In this document: positions 1 through 7,564 of the stretch, in pieces
How the letters are laid out: every line of letters starts with the position of its first letter
Numbering within the stretch: position 1 is the stretch's first letter
Assembly (NCBI GenBank): GCA_910585215.1
Contig: CAJUDQ010000029.1
Span: 1-40,099 of the forward strand
Direction of reading: 5' to 3'
From: an uncultured Lachnospiraceae bacterium
Lineage (GTDB): Bacteria > Bacillota > Clostridia > Lachnospirales > Lachnospiraceae
DNA length: 40,099 nucleotides
Notes under the pieces: generated by a model
Databases searched by the model: none
The model's input: the letters and a program-made list of their open reading frames with translations, nothing else
What the model was told of the DNA's origin: nothing
Made by a program: the position numbers and the translations under genes

Positions 1-46
1 AAAGTTCAGTTTGTTGCTGTTTCTTTTTCTTTGCGACAGCTTGTAC

Positions 47-75
47 AGTTTATCATACTTGCAAGCACTTGTCAA
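47..75 (-). promoter_or_regulatory. Strong leftward promoter, rRNA-operon type (proximal)
   Basis: Read on the minus strand, TTGACA (70-75) is followed by a 17-bp spacer and TAAACT (47-52). The predicted start region contains GCTGTCGC (33-40). The perfect -35, the 17-bp spacing and the tandem copy just upstream are typical of clostridial rrn promoters. No gene follows before the window edge, so the transcribed unit lies to the left. The rRNA assignment is inference; a tRNA operon is the alternative. Confidence 0.7.
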
Positions 76-137
76 GAACTTTTTTTAATTTTTTTCAAAT
101 TCTTTTTTATCGACTATTTTCAAGCGACAGCTTAGAT

Positions 138-166
138 ATAATAACACTTCTTCCAAATCTTGTCAA
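138..166 (-). promoter_or_regulatory. Strong leftward promoter, rRNA-operon type (distal)
   Basis: On the minus strand TTGACA (161-166), a 17-bp spacer and TATTAT (138-143) form a near-consensus vegetative promoter. The start region again contains GCTGTCGC (124-131), as in the proximal copy 91 bp downstream. Two tandem promoters with the same initially transcribed octamer suggest an rRNA operon P1/P2 arrangement. Confidence 0.7.
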
Positions 167-193
167 CCGTTTTTTTGAATTATTTTTTCCTCA

Positions 194-397
194 TTATTGA
201 TGTCCAAAAAACACCTTATATCTTTTCCCTTTTCTTATATCGTATACAATATTCTGCAGCTGTTTACAACTCTTACATTCATATCTGTATTCCATATAAA
301 TACAATCTTCCGGAACCAAGTTTAAATGAAATTCTTTGTTGATACATCTTCTGCAGTTGTGTCCCAAAACCTGTTGCTTCAAAGTCTGATATTTCAT
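194..397 (-). CDS. Small Cys-rich protein, possible zinc ribbon (67 aa)
   Basis: I do not recognise a named family. The 67-aa product has two CxxC pairs, CRRC near residue 16 and CKSC near residue 42, about 25 residues apart, which is the spacing of a small zinc ribbon. The start is supported by an AAGGAG ribosome binding site about 9 bases upstream of the ATG. The gene sits between the radical SAM gene and the strong leftward promoters, on the same strand as both. Its end (194) lies upstream of the distal promoter, so the two do not overlap. A nucleic-acid-binding or metal-binding role is only a guess from the cysteines. Confidence 0.6.
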   Translation of the reverse strand: MKYQTLKQQVLGHNCRRCINKEFHLNLVPEDCIYMEYRYECKSCKQLQNIVYDIRKGKRYKVFFGHQ

Positions 398-574
398 TTT
401 ATTTTTTCTCCTTCTTCTTTTATGATATCTTTATTCTATTGTTCTAATATTTAATAATAAGTACAAACTATCTTCTGAAACCAAAAAGAATATTATTGAC
501 TTATCCGAATTGACAAAACAAAAAACCGATATTGTTAAAACCCTTGTAAATGCAATAAAAAACATTAGCAAACG

Positions 575-1501
575 TTATATCCCTTCATAGTCAAATTGAG
601 GAATAAAGCTCTCCTCTGCAGTATTTCCTTCCTGAATAAAGCCTCTTTCCACTCCGATTTCAACTGCGTAATTCACTACCTCCTCATATTCCTCTTCTGT
701 TACTTTTCTCATTAATTCCGGATACCTGTCAAATTGATTTACAGGAGTATATTGATTCAAAATACTGATAAATACATTATTTCCATAGGTATTATAAATA
801 TATTTCACAATATTCTTGGAATCCTCTATTGCCTGTGGGAGCACAAGATGTCTTATAATCACTCCCTTTTTTATCAGAACAGTTTCTTCCTCCTGATATT
901 CGATAGTTCGAAAATAATTTCCTTCTCTGTAAAACACCGGTACTCCCACCTGCCGAAACATTTCTTTTATAGCAGCTGCAGCTATGGAAAAATAATCAGA
1001 AGCATTGGAATATCGCAGGCTTAACTGAACAGACATATATTTCAAATCAGGCAGATACACATCTACAAGTCCCTCAAGAAGCTTTAAAACTTCTGCTTTT
1101 TCATAACTTCCGGTATTGTAAATAATCGGAAGATTCAGGTTTTCTTTTTTTGCCTGAATCAGAGCTTTTCTAATCTGCAGAATATAGTGGGTAGGGGTTA
1201 CAAGATTAATATTATTTGCACCTTTTTCCTTCAATTCAAAAAAAATTTCCACCAGTCTTTCTGTCGAAATTTCTCTTCCACTTTCTCCAAGTGCTATCTT
1301 GTGATTTTGACAATATACACATCCAAGCGGACAACCACAAAAAAATACAGCACCTGAACCATTCTTTCCTGAAATCACAGGTTCTTCCCACATATGAAGG
1401 GCGGCCCTTGCCGCAAAAATGCGGTTATCCATTTTGCAGTATCCCATCTTTCCATGCTCTCTGTCTGCATTGCAGTTTCTTGGACATAACATACAGCCCA
1501 T
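575..1501 (-). CDS. Radical SAM protein, PflX / pyruvate formate-lyase activase-like
   Basis: A 308-aa protein of the COG1313 (PflX) type. An N-terminal cluster CxxCPRxC plus a later GYC (residues 3-22) precedes the radical SAM motif CPLGCVYC (CX3CX2C) near residues 57-64, which binds the [4Fe-4S] cluster that cleaves S-adenosylmethionine. Family members resemble glycyl-radical-enzyme activases, but the substrate of PflX-type proteins is not established. The start is the ATG one base after the stop of the upstream 63-aa gene, with AAGGAGG inside the end of that gene, so translation of the two is probably coupled. Full length for the family; no glycyl radical enzyme is adjacent. Confidence 0.85.
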   Translation of the reverse strand: MGCMLCPRNCNADREHGKMGYCKMDNRIFAARAALHMWEEPVISGKNGSGAVFFCGCPLGCVYCQNHKIALGESGREISTERLVEIFFELKEKGANNINLVTPTHYILQIRKALIQAKKENLNLPIIYNTGSYEKAEVLKLLEGLVDVYLPDLKYMSVQLSLRYSNASDYFSIAAAAIKEMFRQVGVPVFYREGNYFRTIEYQEEETVLIKKGVIIRHLVLPQAIEDSKNIVKYIYNTYGNNVFISILNQYTPVNQFDRYPELMRKVTEEEYEEVVNYAVEIGVERGFIQEGNTAEESFIPQFDYEGI

Positions 1502-1502
1502 A

Positions 1503-1694
1503 TTACATCTGCCTCCTTACAATCGTATACTCATTTCCAAATCTAAAATACGGGCATCCATTTACTTTATTCATCATAAATCTTGCCATTTCATCTTCAT
1601 CAAGGTCCATCTGGCAGATATAACATTCATACTCTTCCTCATATTCATAATACATACACATTTCACAAGTTCCCTGTTCTTTTTTTTCTGACAT
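1503..1694 (-). CDS. Small Cys-rich protein, DUF6472-like (63 aa)
   Basis: A 63-aa acidic protein with the pattern CxMC (residues 10-13), CYIC (residues 24-27) and NGCPYFRF near residue 45, ending in IVRRQM. This matches my memory of the DUF6472 family common in Lachnospiraceae, often next to a PflX-like radical SAM gene; function unknown. GAGG precedes the start. The gene is tightly linked to the downstream radical SAM gene (1-bp gap), so the two probably act together, for example as metal-binding partner and enzyme, but that is inference. Confidence 0.75.
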   Translation of the reverse strand: MSEKKEQGTCEMCMYYEYEEEYECYICQMDLDEDEMARFMMNKVNGCPYFRFGNEYTIVRRQM

Positions 1695-1789
1695 AGCGTC
1701 CTCTTTCCTCTATCAAAATTCCTGAATGTCATGCAGCATATTTTCCTTTCTATTATATCTGTTTCTCCTTTACACGGCAAGCTTCATTC

Positions 1790-1816
1790 ACAATTTTTTT
1801 AGAACATCATATACTA
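1790..1816 (+). promoter_or_regulatory. Candidate sigma-K (mother-cell) promoter of the dpa operon
   Basis: AC (1790-1791, in CACA) is followed after 16 bp by CATATACTA (1808-1816). This fits the sigma-K consensus AC-N16-CATANNNTA. No good vegetative promoter is visible in this gap. The Bacillus subtilis spoVF operon (dipicolinate synthase) is sigma-K dependent, which agrees. The motif is short, so chance matches are possible. Confidence 0.55.
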
Positions 1817-1870
1817 TTTTATGAACGATTTTTCTTTCGTTTTGATTATTATCAAGTGAGGAGGCCCTGC

Positions 1871-2797
1871 ATGTCTCTCTGTATATCGATTGCAGGCGGT
1901 GATTCCCGCCAGTTTTATATGCTGTACAGACTTATAGAAAAGCTTTCCGAAAACAACGTTTCTTATTTTATAAAATGCTATCAGATTAATTTCCCCGCAA
2001 ATGAATTTAAAAATTTGATAGAGGCAAATCCTGACAATATTGTGCTTTGTGACAGTATATGGGATTTATTAAAGGACTGTGATATTTTAATTGGCCCTGT
2101 TCCCTTTACCAGAGATGGCATAAATATCTTTGCCGCTGATAAATTCCCAAAAACTGCCGTTTCTGATATTATAAAACATTCTGAATATCCAAAGGTCATA
2201 ATCGGAGGAAATATTCCAAAATATTTGATAAATGGAATGTCAGATTTTCCTGTATTATTTAAAGATATTATGAAGGATAAGGTCTTTGTGGAAAAGAATT
2301 GTGCACTTACAGCCGAAGGACTGCTGAAATATGTAATTGAAAATACTGCCTGTTCCATAGAAAATGCAAAAATTCTGATTGCGGGATACGGCAGATGTGG
2401 CAGAGTGATTGCAGATAAGCTGGCAGTACTTGGCGGTCAGATATCAATTTATGATAATGACCCTTCCAAAAAAGAAGGAGCAAAAAATCAGGGATATTCT
2501 TTCTGCGATATTAACGCATATGTGGATACTCCTGTTGATTTTCATTTTATTATAAATACTGTTCCTTCTCCTGTGTTTAAAGCACCATTTTTAAGAAAAT
2601 TAAACAGAAATTGTGTACTTTTTGATATTGCTTCTGCATCCGGCGGATTTGACAGCGATGTTTGTCAAGGGCTTGCTCTGAAGGTGATGAAATGTCCTGG
2701 TATTCCGGGAAAAACAGCTCCTCTCAGTTCAGGCATCGCACAGGCAGAAAGCATTTTTGATTTTCTATTAAAAAACAGAAAGGAACTTATATTATGA
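1871..2797 (+). CDS. dpaA: Dipicolinate synthase subunit A
   Basis: A 308-aa protein that with DpaB converts the lysine-pathway intermediate dihydrodipicolinate to dipicolinic acid in the mother cell; the acid is then loaded into the forespore as the calcium chelate. The N-terminal part resembles SpoVFA, and a Rossmann nucleotide-binding motif GYGRCG lies near residue 172. The start at 1871 is preferred over the in-frame GTG at 1856, because that GTG is itself part of the ribosome binding site GTGAGGAGG. It overlaps dpaB by 4 bp (ATGA). Clostridia that lack spoVF use EtfA instead, so this organism has the Bacillus-type route. Confidence 0.93.
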   Translation: MSLCISIAGGDSRQFYMLYRLIEKLSENNVSYFIKCYQINFPANEFKNLIEANPDNIVLCDSIWDLLKDCDILIGPVPFTRDGINIFAADKFPKTAVSDIIKHSEYPKVIIGGNIPKYLINGMSDFPVLFKDIMKDKVFVEKNCALTAEGLLKYVIENTACSIENAKILIAGYGRCGRVIADKLAVLGGQISIYDNDPSKKEGAKNQGYSFCDINAYVDTPVDFHFIINTVPSPVFKAPFLRKLNRNCVLFDIASASGGFDSDVCQGLALKVMKCPGIPGKTAPLSSGIAQAESIFDFLLKNRKELIL

Positions 2798-3399
2798 AAC
2801 ATGTATTTGAAGGTAAAAATATAGGAATTGCAATGACCGGCTCTTACTGCACATATGAGAAAACCTTTGCGGCTATAGAGGCGTTAAGAGATACCGGTGC
2901 AAATCTGATTCCTATCTTTTCATTTAATGCTGCTTCTACAGACAGCAGATTCGGTACACACAAGGATTTTATAAAAATAGCGGAGGAACTGACGGGAAAA
3001 ACACCGATTCTGACAATTCCTGATGCAGAGCCAATTGGTCCAAAATCAATGCTTGATATTTTGGTGATTGCTCCATGTACCGGAAATACTCTTTCCAAGC
3101 TTGCAAACGGTATTTCCGATACTCCTGTTTTAATGGCAGCCAAGTCACATCTTCGAAACAATAAGCCTCTGGTTATTTCTCTTTCCACAAATGATGCACT
3201 TGGTATGAATTTGAAAAATATAGGCATACTTCTTAATACAAAAAATATTTATTTTGTGCCATTTGGTCAGGATAATTACAGGACGAAGCCTAATTCCATG
3301 ATTGCACATGTAGAGCTTCTCCCTGATACCATAGAACTTGCTTTGCAATACAAACAGCTTCAGCCTGTAATTAAAAGCCATATATTAATTAAAGAATAA
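2794..3399 (+). CDS. dpaB: Dipicolinate synthase subunit B
   Basis: A 201-aa flavoprotein-like subunit (SpoVFB family, related to phosphopantothenoylcysteine decarboxylase/UbiX flavoproteins). Visible features are the N-terminal GIAMTGSYCTYEK segment, the APCTGNTLSKLANGISDTPV stretch typical of the flavin-binding fold, and a C-terminal half that contacts the A subunit in the family. It starts inside the stop codon of dpaA, so the two are translationally coupled and made in equal amounts. Length is normal. It belongs to a probable mother-cell operon with dpaA, a 49-aa ORF and asnB. Confidence 0.93.
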   Translation: MKHVFEGKNIGIAMTGSYCTYEKTFAAIEALRDTGANLIPIFSFNAASTDSRFGTHKDFIKIAEELTGKTPILTIPDAEPIGPKSMLDILVIAPCTGNTLSKLANGISDTPVLMAAKSHLRNNKPLVISLSTNDALGMNLKNIGILLNTKNIYFVPFGQDNYRTKPNSMIAHVELLPDTIELALQYKQLQPVIKSHILIKE

Positions 3400-3402
3400 T
3401 AT

Positions 3403-3552
3403 ATGAAATCATGTAAAAAATACTGCAGCGAATATTATCAGGAATACGAAAAGGAAATACCAAAAAGAGTTTCAAAAGAAATTCTAAAAGGAATGATGAT
3501 GGTACAAAGAAACTTAAATCAAGTGTCTTTATACCAAACAAATGGAAATTAA
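3403..3552 (+). CDS. Small hypothetical ORF between dpaB and asnB (49 aa)
   Basis: An open frame beginning 3 bp after the dpaB stop and ending 19 bp before asnB. The product is hydrophilic and basic, starts MKSCKKYCSEYYQEYEKEI, has two N-terminal cysteines and is probably mainly helical. I do not recognise it. The ribosome binding site is weak (AAAGAA overlapping the dpaB stop), so it would depend on coupling to dpaB. The same-strand fit into a tight operon argues that it is real. If so, it is a candidate sporulation small protein. Confidence 0.5.
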   Translation: MKSCKKYCSEYYQEYEKEIPKRVSKEILKGMMMVQRNLNQVSLYQTNGN

Positions 3553-3571
3553 GAAAGAAAGGTGATGCAAA

Positions 3572-5458
3572 ATGTGCGGAATCGCAGGATTTTATCAAGC
3601 CGATTTTGATTTTACAAAATCAGATGAATTTCTGCCACGCCTTGAAAGCATGAAGAACAGCCTTTTGCACAGGGGGCCCGACAGCAATGATACATTTTTA
3701 TCAGCTCATGCGGGCCTTGCCCATGCAAGGCTTTCCATTATTGATTTAAAAGGCGGCAGACAACCAATGAAAAAAGGAATACAAATAAAAAATGACACAA
3801 GGAGTAACACAAGGAATCAGATACGTACTGCCGTTATCTCTTATAACGGTGAAATATATAATTCTTTTGAATTAAAAAGGTATCTGACAAAATATCGCTT
3901 AAACTGGAGCACGACAAGCGATACAGAAATTATCATTAACGGCTATCTGGCGGAAGGACTCTCTTTTTTTCAAAAATTAAATGGTATTTTTGCATTTGCC
4001 ATTTACGATGCACGCGAAGACTGTATGATTCTTGTACGAGACAGACTTGGCGTAAAACCTCTTTTTTACTGTGAACAAAATAAAATGCTGATATTCGGCT
4101 CTGAACAGAAAGCTTTGTTTGCATATGGCATAAAGCCTGCTGCCGACAAAATAACATGGGGCGAAATCTTTGGCACCGGTCCTGCGCATACTTTGGGAAA
4201 TGGAGTTTTTAATGGTATTTCCGAAGTTTTACCTGGACATATCATTGTAGCAAAGGGAAATGGAAAAGATTTTTCCTGTAAGGATATGACTTACTGGAAG
4301 CTGACTGCAAAAGAACATACAGATTCTCTCTTGGAAACGGAAGAAAAGGTAAGTACTCTTGTCTATGACAGTGTAAGACGGCAGATGATATCTGATATCC
4401 CTATTTGTACGTTTCTTTCAGGAGGTCTCGATTCAAGCCTTGTCTCTGCTATCTGTGCAAAGGAGCTGAAAAAACAGGGAAAGACTTTAAATACTTACTC
4501 CTTTGATTTTGTTGGCAATGATAAAAATTTCAAGGCAAATGCTTTCCAGTCCTCGCAGGACAGACCTTTTGCAGAAATGATGGTAAAACATATCGGAAGC
4601 CACCATACTTTTCTCGAATGTAATAATGTGATTCAGGCCGATTATCTTTATAAAGCTGTAGATGCAAGGGATATTCCCTGTATGGCTGATGTGGAATCTT
4701 CCCTTCTGTATTTTTGCAGCGAAGTTGCAAAACATCAAAAAGTTGCAATTACAGGAGAATGTGCAGATGAAATATTTGGCGGATATCCGTGGTTTCACAA
4801 AAAAGAAATGTTTGAAAAAAAGAGCTTTCCGTGGAGTCATGATATGTCCGCAAGAACCTGCCTCCTAAAAGATGAATTTATAAACGAAATCGATGCCGAA
4901 GGGTATGCACAGAGAGTATATAAGGAATCTATTGCTGAAACACCGGCACTTGCAGGAGAAGATTCTTTTGAAGCAAGAAGAAGAGAAATTTCATGGCTGA
5001 ATATACGCTGGTTTATGATGACACTGTTAAACCGGATGGATAGAACCAGTATGTATTCCGGTCTGGAAGCAAGAGTACCTTATGCCGACCACCGCATTCT
5101 TGAATACGTCTATAATATTCCATGGGAAATGAAGTGTCATGAAAATATAACAAAAAGTCTGCTGATTGCTGCCGGAAAAAATCTGCTGCCGGATGAAGTG
5201 CTTCACAGAAAAAAGAGCCCTTATCCAAAGACCTATGACCCAGAGTATGAATACCTTTTAAAATCAAGGATGCTGGATATTTTATCTTCTCCAAATGAGC
5301 CGATTCATGCAATTATAGATAAGGAAAAGGTAATTTCATTTATGAATACGGCATCTGATTATGGAAGACCTTGGTATGGTCAGTTAATGGCAGGGCCGCA
5401 GATGATTGCATACATGCTTCAGGTAAATTACTGGATGAAGAAATACAACATAAAATAA
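3572..5458 (+). CDS. asnB: Asparagine synthase, glutamine-hydrolysing
   Basis: A 628-aa two-domain enzyme making asparagine from aspartate, ATP and glutamine. Cys2 in MCGIAGF is the nucleophile of the class II glutaminase domain (about residues 1-210); RGPDS and YNGEIYN belong to the same domain. The synthetase domain carries the PP-loop SGGLDSS near residue 283 and the later TGECADEIFGGYPWF segment. AAAGGTG precedes the start. It is the last gene of the dpa operon, recalling the sporulation-linked AsnO (YisO) of B. subtilis, so a spore-related role is plausible but inferred. A long inverted repeat follows the stop. Confidence 0.92.
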   Translation: MCGIAGFYQADFDFTKSDEFLPRLESMKNSLLHRGPDSNDTFLSAHAGLAHARLSIIDLKGGRQPMKKGIQIKNDTRSNTRNQIRTAVISYNGEIYNSFELKRYLTKYRLNWSTTSDTEIIINGYLAEGLSFFQKLNGIFAFAIYDAREDCMILVRDRLGVKPLFYCEQNKMLIFGSEQKALFAYGIKPAADKITWGEIFGTGPAHTLGNGVFNGISEVLPGHIIVAKGNGKDFSCKDMTYWKLTAKEHTDSLLETEEKVSTLVYDSVRRQMISDIPICTFLSGGLDSSLVSAICAKELKKQGKTLNTYSFDFVGNDKNFKANAFQSSQDRPFAEMMVKHIGSHHTFLECNNVIQADYLYKAVDARDIPCMADVESSLLYFCSEVAKHQKVAITGECADEIFGGYPWFHKKEMFEKKSFPWSHDMSARTCLLKDEFINEIDAEGYAQRVYKESIAETPALAGEDSFEARRREISWLNIRWFMMTLLNRMDRTSMYSGLEARVPYADHRILEYVYNIPWEMKCHENITKSLLIAAGKNLLPDEVLHRKKSPYPKTYDPEYEYLLKSRMLDILSSPNEPIHAIIDKEKVISFMNTASDYGRPWYGQLMAGPQMIAYMLQVNYWMKKYNIK

Positions 5459-5490
5459 AGCAAATTTCATTGATTCTTAAGTAAGATATC

Positions 5491-5587
5491 TTTCAGAAGC
5501 TGTCGCACTAAGCAGAACATATACAAAATATAGTCTTAGAAAAATCACTATATCCTGTACTGCCTTTTTAGTACGACAGCTCTGAAA
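5491..5587. terminator. Long nested inverted repeat, probable bidirectional terminator
   Basis: The outer arms TTTCAGAAGCTGTCGCACTA (5491-5510) and the complement of 5568-5587 pair over about 20 bp with one bulge and one wobble. Inner arms ATATAGT (5528-5534) and ACTATAT (5547-5553) pair perfectly. The right arm runs into ATTTTTTATC. It lies between convergent asnB and the 117-aa gene, so it can end both. The arms contain AGCTGTCGC, also found at the start region of both promoters near 33 and 124. A small mobile repeat or structured RNA is the alternative. Confidence 0.6.
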
Positions 5588-5649
5588 ATTTTTTATCTCA
5601 AAATTTAAAGGAGGAGAATTTTCAGCATATTTCGTTCAATTGACAGTTG

Positions 5650-6003
5650 CTAAAACTGTACCGGTTGATACTCATTCCACTGAGGCTGAAATTTATTCTC
5701 AAAGAACTCAATAAAAATGTCTCTACATTCTTCCAGAGAACACATTTTATAAACCAGATGTGTTCCGTCTTGCTCCTCGATTCCAAGTTCAACCTCAATT
5801 TCATCTTTCTCATTATTATAACAGGTCTGAACATAACGCACTTTGTTCTGTGCTTCTGGAGAGGTCAAGGTAAGAAACTGGTCAGGAGTATGATAAACAT
5901 CCTCTAAATAGTCTTCCATTTCCTCTACTCCAAAATTTCTCAAGGTTTGCTCTTGATTTCTCAGGGTATATCCATCCTGCTTCGGTGTGTTTTCAAAAAC
6001 CAT
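5650..6003 (-). CDS. Hypothetical protein (117 aa)
   Basis: An acidic cytosolic protein with no signal or membrane segment; I do not recognise the family. The start at 6003 is chosen because AAAGGAG lies 8 bases upstream of that ATG, whereas the longer frame from 6021 would begin upstream of the ribosome binding site. It follows the DHH phosphoesterase gene after 14 bp on the same strand and is the last gene before the inverted repeat at 5491-5587, so it is probably co-transcribed with the DHH and GH51 genes. Aromatic and acidic residues are frequent towards the C-terminus (for example FFENKFQPQWNEYQPVQF). Confidence 0.75.
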   Translation of the reverse strand: MVFENTPKQDGYTLRNQEQTLRNFGVEEMEDYLEDVYHTPDQFLTLTSPEAQNKVRYVQTCYNNEKDEIEVELGIEEQDGTHLVYKMCSLEECRDIFIEFFENKFQPQWNEYQPVQF

Positions 6004-6017
6004 TTTTGCTGCTCCTT

Positions 6018-7532
6018 TCATTCATCTGATAATCTTTCATATTCTGTTTCATATTGATTTTTCTGTACAATAAAACAGTCTTTTTCATCTCTCATATTTA
6101 CCAGCAGATAATCTCCCGCTTTTCCTCTTTGACAGTTTCCATTTTCCTTATCCCAATGATTTCTTAACCTGAGATTCTTTGTAAGCCTTTTTGCATAATA
6201 ACAGGCAGTTTTGTTTGAAATACAGGCAGTTCCGGCAGAAATAATGTCAAAATTCTCATTTGTCAGTGTATTAATAAGCTTTGGCACATATTCTGCTTCC
6301 AGTGAAAATGGAAAATCAGCATAATGATAACATCTTTCAAACTCTGTTTTATCTATCGCATGAACACAGCCACTTTTATTAATTACAATATAGGTATCAA
6401 AGCTGATATAAAAGTTCAAATTTCCATCTATATGCCGGATATAACATTCTGTTCCTTCCTGCATAATATCTGCCGGATTTATGACAAGATGCAGATTTGA
6501 AAGTTGTCTGCAGCACTCCATATCCTTTGTGATAACAGGAGTTTTTGTGGTATCAAGAAATTCATAGCTGTCCATAAACTGTCCTGTTTTCATATAAATA
6601 TAATTTTCTATGGAAGTATAATCGCCAAGACTTTTTATTCTCTTTTTTTCAATAAATCCACCTGCTTTGTTTGCATGACCGCCGCCGTTTCCAACTTTAT
6701 CCGTCAGAAATACAACAAGGTCCTCTGCGGTAACTCTTTCTCCACAGGTACGTGCAGAAATACGATATCCGTCATTGTCCTCTGCATAGACAATACAGGT
6801 ATCTACACTGTCCACCTGAATCAGAAGGTCACTGACTACGCCAAGCATATTTCTGTCACAGGGGTTGGAACGAATATAGGCAATGCGCTGTTCTGGATTG
6901 TAATTATAACGAAGCAATGCTACTGCTGCTGTTTCCAGCTCCGAAAGAGTAAAATTGGCATTGCGCATTTTGGTAAGAATATTTTTGTCAATTTCCAGCT
7001 CATCCACCATATCAAAATCATAGGGATGTTCCATTTCACCAAACTCGTTTGTATCCATAAACAAGCCATAATATAAGGCCGTCGACAAATCCTTGTTTTT
7101 CTTTAAATCATAACCGCAGTCTTCCAGACATTTGTATATTAAAGTAGCACAGCTTCCATAGGCACTTCGGATATCTGAATAATCCACAGTATGGCCTGCA
7201 TTCAAATGATGGTCTAAAACTGCAATTTTTTTAGCTGGGAATCTGGTGACATTTCCCTCTCCATATTGACAGTCTACACAGACAAGAAGCTCTGATTCAG
7301 GCATTTCACAGACATATTCTGCTGGAATATGAAGCTCCTCTACCATGATTTTCAAATTGCTTTTCATCTGATTTGTTTTGCCGGAATAAATCATCCGGAC
7401 ATTTTTTCCAAGTTCTTTAAAATATGTATATACACCAAAAGCAGAAGCTATGGCATCTGCATCGGGATTGTCATGACACTGAACTGTAATATTGTCATAT
7501 TGTTGTAATTCTTCCAGAATATTTTTTCTCTG
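6018..7532 (-). CDS. DHH-family phosphoesterase with C-terminal extension
   Basis: A 504-aa protein of the DHH/DHHA1 superfamily (NrnA-like; nanoRNase or cyclic/short nucleotide phosphodiesterases). Metal-binding motifs are NPDADAIAS near residue 24, VDCQYGEGN near 87 and the diagnostic DHH in AVLDHHL near 108. GNGGGHANKAGG near residue 285 is the DHHA1 substrate loop. About 170 C-terminal residues, ending in a GKAGDYLLV segment, are extra compared with NrnA (about 320 aa) and have no assigned role. The start at 7532 fits the family N-terminus, but its ribosome binding site is weak (GGCGG). An ATG at 7563-7565 overlapping the GH51 stop (TAATG) would add 11 residues. Confidence 0.82.
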   Translation of the reverse strand, partial: QRKNILEELQQYDNITVQCHDNPDADAIASAFGVYTYFKELGKNVRMIYSGKTNQMKSNLKIMVEELHIPAEYVCEMPESELLVCVDCQYGEGNVTRFPAKKIAVLDHHLNAGHTVDYSDIRSAYGSCATLIYKCLEDCGYDLKKNKDLSTALYYGLFMDTNEFGEMEHPYDFDMVDELEIDKNILTKMRNANFTLSELETAAVALLRYNYNPEQRIAYIRSNPCDRNMLGVVSDLLIQVDSVDTCIVYAEDNDGYRISARTCGERVTAEDLVVFLTDKVGNGGGHANKAGGFIEKKRIKSLGDYTSIENYIYMKTGQFMDSYEFLDTTKTPVITKDMECCRQLSNLHLVINPADIMQEGTECYIRHIDGNLNFYISFDTYIVINKSGCVHAIDKTEFERCYHYADFPFSLEAEYVPKLINTLTNENFDIISAGTACISNKTACYYAKRLTKNLRLRNHWDKENGNCQRGKAGDYLLVNMRDEKDCFIVQKNQYETEYERLSDE

Positions 7533-7564
7533 CATCTTAATTTTACCGCCGTTTTTCAGTGACA

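Noticed and set aside
160..342. Plus-strand 60-codon open frame at the left edge
   Set aside because: It is antisense to the better supported small Cys-rich gene and overlaps the distal rrn-type promoter.
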